A DNA stretch of 64,000 nucleotides, taken from the NCBI RefSeq assembly GCF_009765755.1, contig NZ_LMUV01000011.1:1462061-1526060 (forward strand), read 5' to 3'. The stretch is from Rhodanobacter sp. L36. GTDB lineage: Bacteria; Pseudomonadota; Gammaproteobacteria; Xanthomonadales; Rhodanobacteraceae. A program made the position numbers and the translations under genes. The notes beneath the pieces were generated by a model that did not search any database, was not told where the DNA came from, and saw only the letters and a list, made by a program, of their open reading frames with translations. Positions 53,809 to 62,516 of the stretch are shown here, piece after piece; within the stretch, counting starts at the first letter, position 1, and each line of letters begins with the position of its first letter.

Positions 53809-54182
53809 GATTTGGTTGAAACCCCCGCTGTATGTTGTTGAATCTACCGCAATCCAGAGCCCAGGTCATCCTTTCCAAGGGGCGGAAATCGGCGGCGTGA
53901 CGTACCACACAATCCACGGCTCGCCGGGCATGGACAAAGCCTCAAGCAGGGGCGAAATCAGGTGTTCCCGTCCGGGCCGAGGGCTTGTAACCCGACCAGT
54001 CTTGCAAGACCCCGGCCAAGGGATTCGAACGCGGCTCGCGCGGATGCCTTCACTGTTCCATCGGAGCCGAAGCGGTTACGAGGAAAGATTCGCCGCCTGC
54101 CACGTCCGGATGAACCGCGCATGGTCCAACCGCCAGCATGCTTCACGCTATGATCTTCGCTTATCCTGGGGGAGCCGACCTG
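53809..54182. other. Intergenic region upstream of pilB and a glycosyltransferase
   Basis: A 374-base divergent spacer with no recognisable gene. A GATTCGAAC stretch near 54022 looks like a tRNA T-loop, but no matching arms surround it. A pilA-type gene is absent. A TATGAT hexamer is at 54149-54154. Confidence 0.55.
54149..54154 (+). promoter_or_regulatory. Candidate -10 element for the glycosyltransferase gene
   Basis: TATGAT lies 29 bases before the TTG start and 14 bases before the ribosome-binding site GGGGGAG (54168-54174). No -35 hexamer match is visible at 16-18 bases upstream. Confidence 0.3.
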
Positions 54183-55037
54183 TTGAACCGTTCAAGCATC
54201 ATCCTGCCCGCCAAGAACGAAGCGCCTGCGCTGACCAAGCTCCTGCCGCGGTTGCGAAGGGCCTATCCCGATGCCGAGTTGGTGGTCGTCGACGATGGCT
54301 CCACCGACGAAACCCGGGCGGTGTGCGTCGGCAATGAAGTCACGTGCCTTTCGTCGCCGTACTCGATGGGCAACGGCGCCGCGATCAAACGCGGCGCGCG
54401 CCATGCGAGCGGTGAAGTACTCATCTTCATGGATGGCGACGGCCAGCACGATCCGGCGGATATCGATCGCCTCTTGTCCAAGCTCGACGAAGGCTATGAC
54501 ATGGTCGTCGGCGCTCGCGACTGGAGCAGCCAGGCAGGCGTGGGCCGGGGCGTGGCAAACACCATCTACAACTGGCTGGCAACGCGCATGACCGGCCATC
54601 CGATACTTGACCTCACCTCCGGCTTCCGTGCCGTGCGCGCGGAAAAATTTCGCGAATTCCTGCACCTGCTGCCCAACGGCTTTTCCTATCCCACCACCAG
54701 CACCATGGCCTTCTTCCGCAGCGCGTATCCGGTGGCCTACGTACCCATCACCGCAGCGCAACGTATCGGCAAAAGCCACATCAAGCCGATACGCGATGGC
54801 CTGCGATTTCTGCTGATCATCTTCAAGATCGCGACGCTGTATTCGCCGCTGAAGCTGTTTGTTCCGGCTAGCGCTGCATTCTTCCTGCTGGGTTGCCTCA
54901 ACTATGCGTGGACCTTCACTCATCAAGGTCGACTGACGAACGGAAGCACGTTGATGTGGAGTGCCGGCGTCATTATCTTTTTGATCGGGTTGGTATCCGA
55001 GCAGATTACGTCACTGACATATCGGCGGGATGCGTAG
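54183..55037 (+). CDS. Family 2 glycosyltransferase with C-terminal membrane helices
   Basis: 284 residues. GT2 fold with IILPAKNEAPALTKLLPRLR, VVDDGSTDET and MDGDGQHDPADIDRLL, then two C-terminal helices (about 220-242 and 255-277). This layout is that of dolichyl/undecaprenyl-phosphate sugar transferases (DPM1/GtrB/ArnC-like). It may make an undecaprenyl-phosphate sugar. The start is TTG at 54183 because GGGGGAG lies 8 bases upstream; the ATG at 54138 has no ribosome site. It faces the end of the CDP-sugar operon. Confidence 0.82.
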   Translation: MNRSSIILPAKNEAPALTKLLPRLRRAYPDAELVVVDDGSTDETRAVCVGNEVTCLSSPYSMGNGAAIKRGARHASGEVLIFMDGDGQHDPADIDRLLSKLDEGYDMVVGARDWSSQAGVGRGVANTIYNWLATRMTGHPILDLTSGFRAVRAEKFREFLHLLPNGFSYPTTSTMAFFRSAYPVAYVPITAAQRIGKSHIKPIRDGLRFLLIIFKIATLYSPLKLFVPASAAFFLLGCLNYAWTFTHQGRLTNGSTLMWSAGVIIFLIGLVSEQITSLTYRRDA

Positions 55038-55146
55038 CGGGCTCGAGGATAGTTTAAAGTCAAGCCTATCAATCGATTTAATAGATCTGCCACAGGCAGT
55101 CGTACATAGCTTTTTAAGCCAAAGTTACTTCGAAAAATTCCTTAAT

Positions 55147-55977
55147 TCAAATGCGTTTCAAGTAACCATCAGGGGCTACCGTAATGAGTAGCTTATTTTC
55201 CATTTCCGAGTCGACCTCAAACATTAATGGCTCTCCATCCGCGGCTAGATGAAGCCCTTCCCTCAAGCGACGTTGATATTCCCATACAGCCGTTTTGGGA
55301 TTATCCCCCTTGTTCCAAGGACGATCCGGGAATGTGTCTGCAGGCAGGTCCTCGACTACCGTATCAAATACCACGCAATAGCTGCCTAAGCTAGTCAGCG
55401 GCGCATAGGCTTCGAGTTCAGCCAGCACATGATTGTGAGTGTGATTGGAGTCCAGAATTACAAGGATGCGTTTGTACGTAGCTGCGACACTGTGAACTTT
55501 AGCTATGATGTCCGAGTCAATTGAAGAACCTTGGATCATTTCTATTAAATGAGAAAGGGGATGCTTGATAATTGCCGCGCGATTGTGACTGCGAATATCA
55601 ATATCAACGCCAAGCACTCGGCGACGACTGGCTCGTGGATCGAGCATTTCTCCATTTTCCGCCGCCTCGCAGTAATCGAGCAGCGCGAGCATCGATGCGC
55701 TCAGGATCAACGAGCCGCCGTGAGCTATGCCCGTTTCTATTATTAAGTCAGGTCTGGTCGTCCAGATAAGCTCCTGAAGTGCAACCATATCTATGGGGGT
55801 CTGAATGATAGGACGTCCAAGACTGGAAAAGTTGTACATGTATTTTGAAGAAAATGCATGAGACATCCACTGATCGGACAAGTCTCGCCACGGCCGATTG
55901 TTGGGATAGTTCGATACTCGTTCGCGTCGTTCGCTCTCAAAGCTTAGAGTCGTCTCATTCTCTAATTGCATGGGCAT
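55147..55977 (-). CDS. CmcI-like SAM-dependent methyltransferase
   Basis: 276 residues. Resembles the cephalosporin hydroxylase/rhamnosyl O-methyltransferase (CmcI) family: WRDLSDQWMSHAFSSKYMYN, MVALQELIWTTRPDLIIETG, AHGGSLILSASMLALLD, VLGVDIDIR and VILDSNHTHNHVLAEL. These are the SAM-binding site and metal site. It would O-methylate a sugar, most likely on the polysaccharide. Codon and base use are AT-rich. Last gene of the operon. GGAAA precedes the ATG. Confidence 0.75.
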   Translation of the reverse strand: MPMQLENETTLSFESERRERVSNYPNNRPWRDLSDQWMSHAFSSKYMYNFSSLGRPIIQTPIDMVALQELIWTTRPDLIIETGIAHGGSLILSASMLALLDYCEAAENGEMLDPRASRRRVLGVDIDIRSHNRAAIIKHPLSHLIEMIQGSSIDSDIIAKVHSVAATYKRILVILDSNHTHNHVLAELEAYAPLTSLGSYCVVFDTVVEDLPADTFPDRPWNKGDNPKTAVWEYQRRLREGLHLAADGEPLMFEVDSEMENKLLITVAPDGYLKRI

Positions 55978-56018
55978 CTATATTTCCATTGAGTAGATAA
56001 TAAACGTGCTGGAGAAAA

Positions 56019-56675
56019 TCAATTTTGAGAATCAAACATCATGTGAACCAGAAAATGCTCCGCTTCCTCTTCCTTGAAATGGATATCCTCGACCCAGCGA
56101 ACCAAGTCTGGCTCGTCAATGCGACGGAGGGGGTAGCGTGCAATTTCAGTAAAGCCAATTTTGTGATAAAAACCCAAGGCAGGATTATTCGAGCGTACAC
56201 GAACACCTACAGCTTTTATGCCAAGCTGATTTTTCGCCCAGGAAATCGCGGTCAATAAGGCCTCGCGCATCACGCCCTTTGGCGCCTCACCGCCACGCAC
56301 GATCGCGTCGGCTTCCGCGTAACCGGTTTCCCAGTTTATGAAGTCTATGCCGACATGGCCAGTTGTTGTTCCATCCGGCAAATCCACCATGAAAAGTATC
56401 TTACTTCCGTTGGGTCCAACAACGTCCGTCAGCCATGATTTTGTTCTTTCCGGTGTCGCAAGGAATTCAGTCAGGAAATGAGTCACGAATCGGTTGCGCC
56501 ATTCGCTCATTGCGACGATATCGCCGAAAACTACATTTTCCGGAGTAGTTGCGACGGGCCTCAGCAGCGCACGGACTGGACATCCAACAGGGATATTAAG
56601 TTCAGAGCCAAAGGGACCCGCTGCAAGCTTTAGCGCGGTTAACAGCGTCCTACCGTTTTCGAGATTGGTTTTCAA
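56019..56675 (-). CDS. GNAT-family acyltransferase
   Basis: 218 residues with a GNAT domain at about 75-190: DLPDGTTTGHVGIDFINWET, ALLTAISWAKNQLGIKAVGV, VRSNNPALGFYHKIGFTEIA. The acetyl-CoA loop is in the region APKGVMREALLTA. In the neighbourhood of an aminotransferase it is a good candidate for acylating the amino sugar. The only plausible start is TTG at 56675, with GGGAC upstream. AT-rich relative to neighbours further upstream. Confidence 0.72.
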   Translation of the reverse strand: MKTNLENGRTLLTALKLAAGPFGSELNIPVGCPVRALLRPVATTPENVVFGDIVAMSEWRNRFVTHFLTEFLATPERTKSWLTDVVGPNGSKILFMVDLPDGTTTGHVGIDFINWETGYAEADAIVRGGEAPKGVMREALLTAISWAKNQLGIKAVGVRVRSNNPALGFYHKIGFTEIARYPLRRIDEPDLVRWVEDIHFKEEEAEHFLVHMMFDSQN

Positions 56676-56716
56676 GATAAATGTCCCGCGTGGACAATGG
56701 CAACGCCTTATCGACG

Positions 56717-57847
56717 TTAATTTTTAGAGAAAAAATCACTGATCGCCGCAGCCACATGTTTGCCATCCTCCAAGCTCATGCTTGTATTCATTGGAAGAGA
56801 TAGTATTTCCTTTCCTGTTTTATCGGTAACCGTAAGATCGCCGTGTCTGCAGCTTTTGAATAGACTGAACCAGTGACCGGGTTGCCAATGAATTCCCGTA
56901 TCGATGCCAACTGACGATAAGTGATTACGTAGATCATCGCGATCGTTTTCGCTCACGCGGATGTAATAAAGAAAAGGCGTTACCTCTTCAAAGCTCGTTT
57001 GCGGCACGCGAACTTCGGGAATTTTGGATAGAAGATCATTGTATTGGTTGCACAGAGCTCGACGAGTCGTTGAAATGCGATCCATTTTCTTGAGCTGCGC
57101 CAGTCCGATGGCGGCATGAAGGTTGGCCATGTGGTAACGAAAGCCAAGTCTTTTAACGTCATATGTCCAAGCGCGTCGATTTTGATACATCACGGATGTG
57201 GGCTGACCCATTCCTATGAGACGCATTTCATGTATGGCTTTCAGTTCCTCTTCTGTTCGAACAATAATTGCACCTCCGTCAATGCAAGTGATCGTTTTGA
57301 CAGGATCGAAACTGAATATGCAGATATCGGAAAAACTTCCGACATTACGCCCTTTGTATTTTGATCCAAAGGCATGTGCCGCGTCGTGTATAACGCGGAT
57401 GTTATATTTTTTTGCCAGATTAGCGACACGGTCGTGATCACAAAGAATGCAATCATAATCCATTACAATTATGGCTTTCGTTCGAGGCGTAATTAACTCT
57501 TCGGCTTTGGATAAATCGATGCAAAGAGTCTGTTCATCTATATCACAAAATACGGGTTCTCCACCCGTGGCCAAAATGGCCTGGAAATCGGCAATGTTGT
57601 TAAAGGATGGCGTTATAACTTCGTCGTCTGGTCCGACGCCGGCTATCAAAAGTGAAAGATGTAGCGCCGCGTGCCCTGTACTAACTGCCGCTACATATCG
57701 ATCATCCGCGCCAATGAATGCCTTCAACTCGTCTTCGAATTGACCCACATAGGCGCCCATCCCCAACCAACCCATTTTTAGCGCCGCTTGGGCAGACTCT
57801 AGTTCCTCTGCCTCTATCAAGGGATTGAATACTGGAATCTCTGTCAT
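56717..57847 (-). CDS. DegT/DnrJ/EryC1/StrS sugar aminotransferase
   Basis: 376 residues, PLP-dependent. Residues IHDAAHAFGSKYKG (Asp155) and SFDPVKTITCIDGGAI (Lys184, forms the internal aldimine) are intact, so this is an aminotransferase and not an RfbH-type 3-dehydrase, in which the lysine is histidine. VSTGHAALHLSLLIAG and SLPMNTSMSLEDG fit the sugar 4- or 3-aminotransferases. With CDP-4-keto-6-deoxy sugar enzymes upstream, it probably aminates a keto sugar. The start follows GAGAAA. AT-rich. Confidence 0.85.
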   Translation of the reverse strand: MTEIPVFNPLIEAEELESAQAALKMGWLGMGAYVGQFEDELKAFIGADDRYVAAVSTGHAALHLSLLIAGVGPDDEVITPSFNNIADFQAILATGGEPVFCDIDEQTLCIDLSKAEELITPRTKAIIVMDYDCILCDHDRVANLAKKYNIRVIHDAAHAFGSKYKGRNVGSFSDICIFSFDPVKTITCIDGGAIIVRTEEELKAIHEMRLIGMGQPTSVMYQNRRAWTYDVKRLGFRYHMANLHAAIGLAQLKKMDRISTTRRALCNQYNDLLSKIPEVRVPQTSFEEVTPFLYYIRVSENDRDDLRNHLSSVGIDTGIHWQPGHWFSLFKSCRHGDLTVTDKTGKEILSLPMNTSMSLEDGKHVAAAISDFFSKN

Positions 57848-57886
57848 TTTGTTTCTCTATTGAAGAACGCCTAGGAAATTGCGCAA

Positions 57887-59110
57887 CTAAAAAATGGAAA
57901 TTGATGGTATCGCCGTGACGAACTGACATCCCCATTCTCGGGCATAAGAGAGTTGACTGAGGATCTCATCGCGAAGATTCCACGGCAGAATCAGCACGTA
58001 GTCAGGTCGATCTTCACGTATTCGCGTTTCGGCCACCACGGGGATACGCGAGCCCGGGAGCCAGCGGCCCTGTTTGTGGGGTGATGCATCGACGACATAA
58101 GGCAAGAGGTCTGGTCGCACACCAGCGTAGTTCAGCAACGTGTTGCCTTTGGCCGCTGCACCGTAGCCCACCACCAGACGTCCAGCCAAACGTTGCTCCA
58201 GCAAAAAAGTCAGGCATGAATTTTTGACCGTGTCGGCACGTACCTGAAAGCCCGTGTAATACGAGGCGTCCTGCATGCCAGCGCGTGACTCAAGCGCAAG
58301 CACGGCCGCAACATCGGGTGTCTGGACATGGCCGCTGTGATCATGCGACGCCCAGAGACGCAAGGAACCACCGTGCGTTCGCAATTGTTCGACGTGCCAA
58401 ACGCGCAAGCCGTGAGCGGCAAGAATTTTCTGGACGGTCTGAAGCGAGAAGTATGAAAAGTGTTCGTGGTAGATCGTGTCGAACTGATTGCTGGCCACGA
58501 GTTCCATCAGGTGCGGAAATTCGATGGTGATGGTTCCCTCGGGGGCGAGGGCAGTCGCCATGCCTGCGACGAAGTCGTTGATGTCCGGCACGTGCGCCAG
58601 AACATTGTTGGCGATAATCAGATCGGCCGTCTTTCGATCGTTTACGAATGCATTTGCCACGTCGCGGCCGAAAAAGCATTCCATCGTTTCGATGCCCTTC
58701 TGCCGCGCGATTTTGGCTGTGCCGCTGGTGGGCTCGATGCCGACGCATGGAATGTCGCGAGCGGCGACGTATTGCAAGAGATAGCCGTCGTTGGATGCAA
58801 TTTCAATCACCAGGCTTTCGCGGCCCAAACCGAGTCGCTCGACGGCGGACTCCACATAACGTTCAGCGTGGGCGAGCCAGGAGCTGGAAAACGAGGAGTA
58901 ATAGACGTAATCGGGGGAGAACAGTTCACCATGCGCCTGCACCTCGTCGACTTGCACGAGACGACAGTTGTCGCAACTGAACAACTTCAACGGAAACCAG
59001 CTTTCCGGAGCGTCGATGGTTTGCATGGTAAGAAACGCGTTCGAAGGTGGTGCGCTGCCAAGATCCACGAAAACATTGGATAACGGCGTGGCGCAAAAAC
59101 GACATTTCAT
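57887..59110 (-). CDS. Sugar C-methyltransferase, TylCIII/Methyltransf_13/14 type
   Basis: 407 residues. An N-terminal zinc-binding domain with two CxxC pairs (CRFC and CDNC), a SAM-binding domain (VIEIASNDGYLLQYVA, IIANNVLAHVPDI) and a C-terminal Methyltransf_14 domain (HGGSLRLWASHD, GYGAAAKGNTLLNYAG). This is the architecture of sugar C-3 methyltransferases TylCIII and KijD1. It should methylate a carbon of a 4-keto sugar. Start MKCRFC overlaps the epimerase stop by 4 bases. GC-rich like its upstream neighbours. Confidence 0.85.
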   Translation of the reverse strand: MKCRFCATPLSNVFVDLGSAPPSNAFLTMQTIDAPESWFPLKLFSCDNCRLVQVDEVQAHGELFSPDYVYYSSFSSSWLAHAERYVESAVERLGLGRESLVIEIASNDGYLLQYVAARDIPCVGIEPTSGTAKIARQKGIETMECFFGRDVANAFVNDRKTADLIIANNVLAHVPDINDFVAGMATALAPEGTITIEFPHLMELVASNQFDTIYHEHFSYFSLQTVQKILAAHGLRVWHVEQLRTHGGSLRLWASHDHSGHVQTPDVAAVLALESRAGMQDASYYTGFQVRADTVKNSCLTFLLEQRLAGRLVVGYGAAAKGNTLLNYAGVRPDLLPYVVDASPHKQGRWLPGSRIPVVAETRIREDRPDYVLILPWNLRDEILSQLSYAREWGCQFVTAIPSISIF

Positions 59111-59658
59111 ACGGAGACTCCAACGAAGTGCTGGTCGATCAGCGGCGCCTGACGGTCTTTTTCGGACAGGTTCGAGATCGGTAACGGCCATGTGATGCCC
59201 AAGGCTGGATCATCGTGACGCAGTCCTCCTTCGAGGTCGCGACTCCATGCAGCGGTGTGAAAGTACAGCAGCTGTGCGTCATCGGTGAGCGCTTGGAATC
59301 CGTGCGCGAAGCCTTCGGGCAAAAAGAATTGCATATCCCCTTGCTCACTCAATTCAACGCCATGCCAATGCAGAAAGGTGGCGGAATCCTTACGCAAATC
59401 GACCGCAACATCAAAGACACGACCGCGCAGGCAGTGAATCAGCTTGGCCTCTGTGGCTGGTGGATGTTGATAGTGCATTCCGCGCACTGTTCCCTTCTGG
59501 AAAGTGGTGGAGAGATTGATTTGGGTCCAGTGCAAGTCTGCACGTATGGAGGAGAACTCTTCCTCGCAGAACAATCTGCTGAATCGGCCACGTTCGTCCT
59601 GCGTCGCCGACGTCTCGACTAACGTCAAGCCGGACAGCGGTGTGGAATGGAATTTCAT
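59107..59658 (-). CDS. rfbC: dTDP-4-dehydrorhamnose 3,5-epimerase-like (RfbC family)
   Basis: 183 residues with the RfbC cupin fold: LSGLTLVETSATQDERGRFS, GTVRGMHYQHPP (His in the catalytic site), HCLRGRVFDVAVDLR, FFLPEGFAHGFQALT. Since it is embedded among CDP-sugar genes, its substrate is more likely the CDP-4-keto-6-deoxy sugar than dTDP-sugar. The ATG at 59658 overlaps the rfbG stop (4 bases). Confidence 0.82.
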   Translation of the reverse strand: MKFHSTPLSGLTLVETSATQDERGRFSRLFCEEEFSSIRADLHWTQINLSTTFQKGTVRGMHYQHPPATEAKLIHCLRGRVFDVAVDLRKDSATFLHWHGVELSEQGDMQFFLPEGFAHGFQALTDDAQLLYFHTAAWSRDLEGGLRHDDPALGITWPLPISNLSEKDRQAPLIDQHFVGVSV

Positions 59659-60746
59659 GCTGCCCAACCTTGGCCGGAGACCTGCGCAGCAGCAACGTAG
59701 TCACGCAAATCGCTGCGACTGCATATCAGGCCATGCTCGTAATAAGCACGATACCAGTGGCTGGTGCGTTGCAAAGTGTCATCGGCGTTCCACACGGGCC
59801 GCCATCCAAGTGTCTGTGCAGCTTTGGAGCAGTCCAGCCGCAATACGCCGGCTTCGTGGGGTTGCGGAGTGGCGTCGTGCTCAACCAGAAATTCGGGCCA
59901 GTGATCCTTCATTTTTGTCACTAACTCTTGAACAGGCAGATTCGCGTCCAGAGAAGGCCCGAAATTCCAGGCACCTTCCACATCGGCGCCCGTGAGAAGC
60001 GCTTCGCCGAGACGCAGATAACCCGACAGCGGCTCCAGGACGTGTTGCCACGGGCGGACCGCACCGGGGTTGCGGATCGACAGCGCTGTGCCAGTCGATG
60101 CGGCGCGAACAAGATCAGGCACCAGGCGATCTTCCGACCAGTCGCCACCACCGATGACGTTGCCAGCGCGCGCCGTAGCCATTCGAGGACCCGAAACACT
60201 GAAAAAGCTCTTTCGATAGCAGTCCGTCACCAGCTCGGCACAGGCCTTGGATGTGCTGTAGGGGTCATGTCCTCCAAGAGGATGATCTTCGCGATAACCG
60301 GAAGTGGTGGGTTGATCCAGATATACCTTGTCCGTAGTCGCGTTCACCAGCGCGCGCACCGATGTCGTACTGCGCACCGCTTCAAGAAGATTCACAAGGC
60401 CGGTGACATTGGTATCGAACGTAGTCACGGGATCGCCATAACTGCGTCGAACCAAAGGTTGCGCCGCCAAATGAAAAATCACCTCGGGCTGAATGGCATC
60501 CAGCGCTTGTCGTAGCGCGTTGCCGTCGCGTATATCCACGCGTGTGTCACGCACGTCGCTGAGACCAAGCAGATTCCAATGAGCGAGTTCCGTGTCCGGG
60601 GCCAGCGCCAGGCCGGAAACTTGCGCACCCATGGCCTCCAACCAAAGACAAAGCCAGGAGCCCTTGAATCCGGTATGCCCCGTTACCAGGACGCGGCGGC
60701 CTTCATAGGCACCGCCAAACAGATTTCTCAAGACCAGGTTTTCCAT
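59655..60746 (-). CDS. rfbG: CDP-glucose 4,6-dehydratase
   Basis: Converts CDP-glucose to CDP-4-keto-6-deoxyglucose using NAD. 363 residues. The Rossmann loop is VLVTGHTGFKGSWL (GxxGxxG form). The active site is in DPYSTSKACAELVTDCYRKS (YxxxK). ATARAGNVIGGGDWSEDRLV and WQHVLEPLSGYL are typical RfbG sequences. Overlaps rfbF by 19 bases and rfbC by 4 bases. Confidence 0.94.
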   Translation of the reverse strand: MENLVLRNLFGGAYEGRRVLVTGHTGFKGSWLCLWLEAMGAQVSGLALAPDTELAHWNLLGLSDVRDTRVDIRDGNALRQALDAIQPEVIFHLAAQPLVRRSYGDPVTTFDTNVTGLVNLLEAVRSTTSVRALVNATTDKVYLDQPTTSGYREDHPLGGHDPYSTSKACAELVTDCYRKSFFSVSGPRMATARAGNVIGGGDWSEDRLVPDLVRAASTGTALSIRNPGAVRPWQHVLEPLSGYLRLGEALLTGADVEGAWNFGPSLDANLPVQELVTKMKDHWPEFLVEHDATPQPHEAGVLRLDCSKAAQTLGWRPVWNADDTLQRTSHWYRAYYEHGLICSRSDLRDYVAAAQVSGQGWAA

Positions 60747-61498
60747 GGGGCATGTCCGCTCTGCCAGAGCTCTTCAAGTTTGACCTTGTCGCGCAAGGTG
60801 TCCATGGGCTGCCAAAAACCTTCATGCGTATACGCGGAAATCTGGCCGTCGCGGGCCAGTGCTTCCAGCGGTTCGCGCTCCCAGATGGTTTCATCGTCCG
60901 CGATATAGGTGAGCACCTCACGCTCCAAAACAAAAAATCCCCCATTGATCCAGGATCCGTCGCCGGAGGGCTTCTCCTCGAAGCGGGTGATTCGGTTGTC
61001 ATGAATATTGATGGCACCAAAACGGCCGGGCGGCTGGACTGCACACATCGTGGCCAAGCCATTTCTTTTTTTGTGAAATGCGAGTTGAGCAGCAATGTCG
61101 ATGTCGCAAAGTCCATCGCCATAAGTGAAGCAGAACGTCTCGTTCTCAAGGTAACTTTCGACCCGCTTCAGTCGCCCGCCGGTCTGCGTATTCTCGCCCG
61201 TATCCACCAGAGTGATCCGCCATGGCTCGGCGTGCTTGTGATGGACATCGAGCTGGTTTGTTCGCAGGTCGATGGTCACGTCAGACATATGCAGGAAATA
61301 GTTGGCGAAGTATTCCTTGATCACATAGCCCTTGTAGCCCAGGCAAATGATGAAGTCATTGATGCCGTGATGGGAGTAGATCTTGAGGATATGCCAGAGC
61401 ACCGGCATGCCGCCGATCTCGATCATGGGTTTGGGACGAATCGTGGTTTCTTCGCTCAGCCGAGTGCCGAGTCCACCCGCAAGAATTACAGCCTTCAT
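60728..61498 (-). CDS. rfbF: Glucose-1-phosphate cytidylyltransferase
   Basis: Makes CDP-glucose from CTP and glucose-1-phosphate, the first step of CDP-6-deoxyhexose synthesis. 256 residues. The nucleotide-binding start is KAVILAGGLGTRLSEET, then IGGMPVLWHILKIYSHHGIN and FCFTYGDGLCDIDI. It is the first gene of the operon on the minus strand, with GGAAA upstream of the ATG and an 85-base gap to the preceding gene. Confidence 0.95.
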   Translation of the reverse strand: MKAVILAGGLGTRLSEETTIRPKPMIEIGGMPVLWHILKIYSHHGINDFIICLGYKGYVIKEYFANYFLHMSDVTIDLRTNQLDVHHKHAEPWRITLVDTGENTQTGGRLKRVESYLENETFCFTYGDGLCDIDIAAQLAFHKKRNGLATMCAVQPPGRFGAINIHDNRITRFEEKPSGDGSWINGGFFVLEREVLTYIADDETIWEREPLEALARDGQISAYTHEGFWQPMDTLRDKVKLEELWQSGHAPWKTWS

Positions 61499-61583
61499 AT
61501 TCAGTGTTTCCAGAGAGGCGGGTCGGTTTCACACGCTCATGGACAAGACTTTGTTCCAAGCCTGCAACTGCGTGAGGATACCT

Positions 61584-62516
61584 TCATTCCCGGTTAGGGC
61601 GAAGAATTCTCCGGCCATATCGGACCATCAAAAAGATGGCGTAAGCGAGGAGATCAGCTACGAGAGTCGCAACACGGAATCCGACGGCCAGTACAGCGAC
61701 TTCTCCAAAGGAAAGTGTGCCCTTCAGGAGCAAGCTGATCACCGACTCGAACACGCCAATTCCCTGCGGCGAAAACACGCTGACGAATCCGGCAGACCAT
61801 GCAAGAAGATAGCTGCCAGATACCTGCAGGGGCGATACGTCGACGTGCGCCGAGGGGAACGAATACCAGTAGTACGTAAACGCGGTAGCCGCGATGATCC
61901 AGAACGCAACCGAAGTCAGGACGGCGAGGAAATAGATGCGCAAGGGAAAGCGGCTCTTGTACAACAGCAGACGATGACGCAGCAGGACGGGGACACTGAC
62001 CAGTATGGTCAAACCACCCATCATCGCGATAAGCGCGGGAAGTCTGCTGGCGCCGATGACGAATGTGCACGCTCCTCCCAAAGTCAGCGCAACGGCGAGC
62101 GGCACGAGGTTTTCAAGCATGACAAGTGCAGAGAGCTGGGAGCGATCGACACCTATGCGGTGCAGGTCGATCATCCTCGAGACGGTTTGCCAAACGCCTC
62201 CGGGAAGATACTTGGCCGGCAACCGACCCAGGTAGATTTTCAATGCGGTTTCGTAGGGGATGATCGCGCTGGTCCCGCGCAAAGCGAGCCAGGTGAAAAC
62301 AGGGCCAAGCAGACTGAGCGAGGCCCACAGCAAGACAGTGACGGTCAACGAAGCCAGATGGGAACCCACCGCGATCGCGTGGAAAGCTCCCCGCGCCCGA
62401 ACGCCGGCAATGATCAGAAAGATCACCGCCGCGGGCCCGAAGATCCAGCGCGATGCAGCAAACAGACGTCTTAACGCATGACTCTCAAGAACAGCAATCC
62501 TGAGGTTATTCAGCAT
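61584..62516 (-). CDS. Polytopic membrane protein, UPF0104/AglD-type
   Basis: 310 residues with about eight helices. It matches the lysylphosphatidylglycerol-synthase transmembrane family (UPF0104): LGRLPAKYLPGGVWQTVSRM, ALVMLENLVPLAVALTLGG and WSAGFVSVFSPQGIGVFES. These proteins are common in polysaccharide clusters and may act with lipid-linked sugars; no activity is proven. ATG at 62516, overlapping the glycosyltransferase stop by 11 bases; a TTG at 62531 is possible. Confidence 0.75.
   Translation of the reverse strand: MLNNLRIAVLESHALRRLFAASRWIFGPAAVIFLIIAGVRARGAFHAIAVGSHLASLTVTVLLWASLSLLGPVFTWLALRGTSAIIPYETALKIYLGRLPAKYLPGGVWQTVSRMIDLHRIGVDRSQLSALVMLENLVPLAVALTLGGACTFVIGASRLPALIAMMGGLTILVSVPVLLRHRLLLYKSRFPLRIYFLAVLTSVAFWIIAATAFTYYWYSFPSAHVDVSPLQVSGSYLLAWSAGFVSVFSPQGIGVFESVISLLLKGTLSFGEVAVLAVGFRVATLVADLLAYAIFLMVRYGRRILRPNRE

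Noticed and set aside
53990..54060. tRNA-like T-loop (GATTCGAAC) upstream of pilB
   Set aside because: The bases around it cannot form the T-arm stem, and no D-arm, anticodon arm or acceptor stem is present on either strand.
56717..57847. RfbH-type 3-dehydrase for abequose/ascarylose synthesis
   Set aside because: The protein has the PLP lysine (Lys184), is about 60 residues shorter than RfbH and lacks its iron-sulfur cysteines, so it is an aminotransferase.
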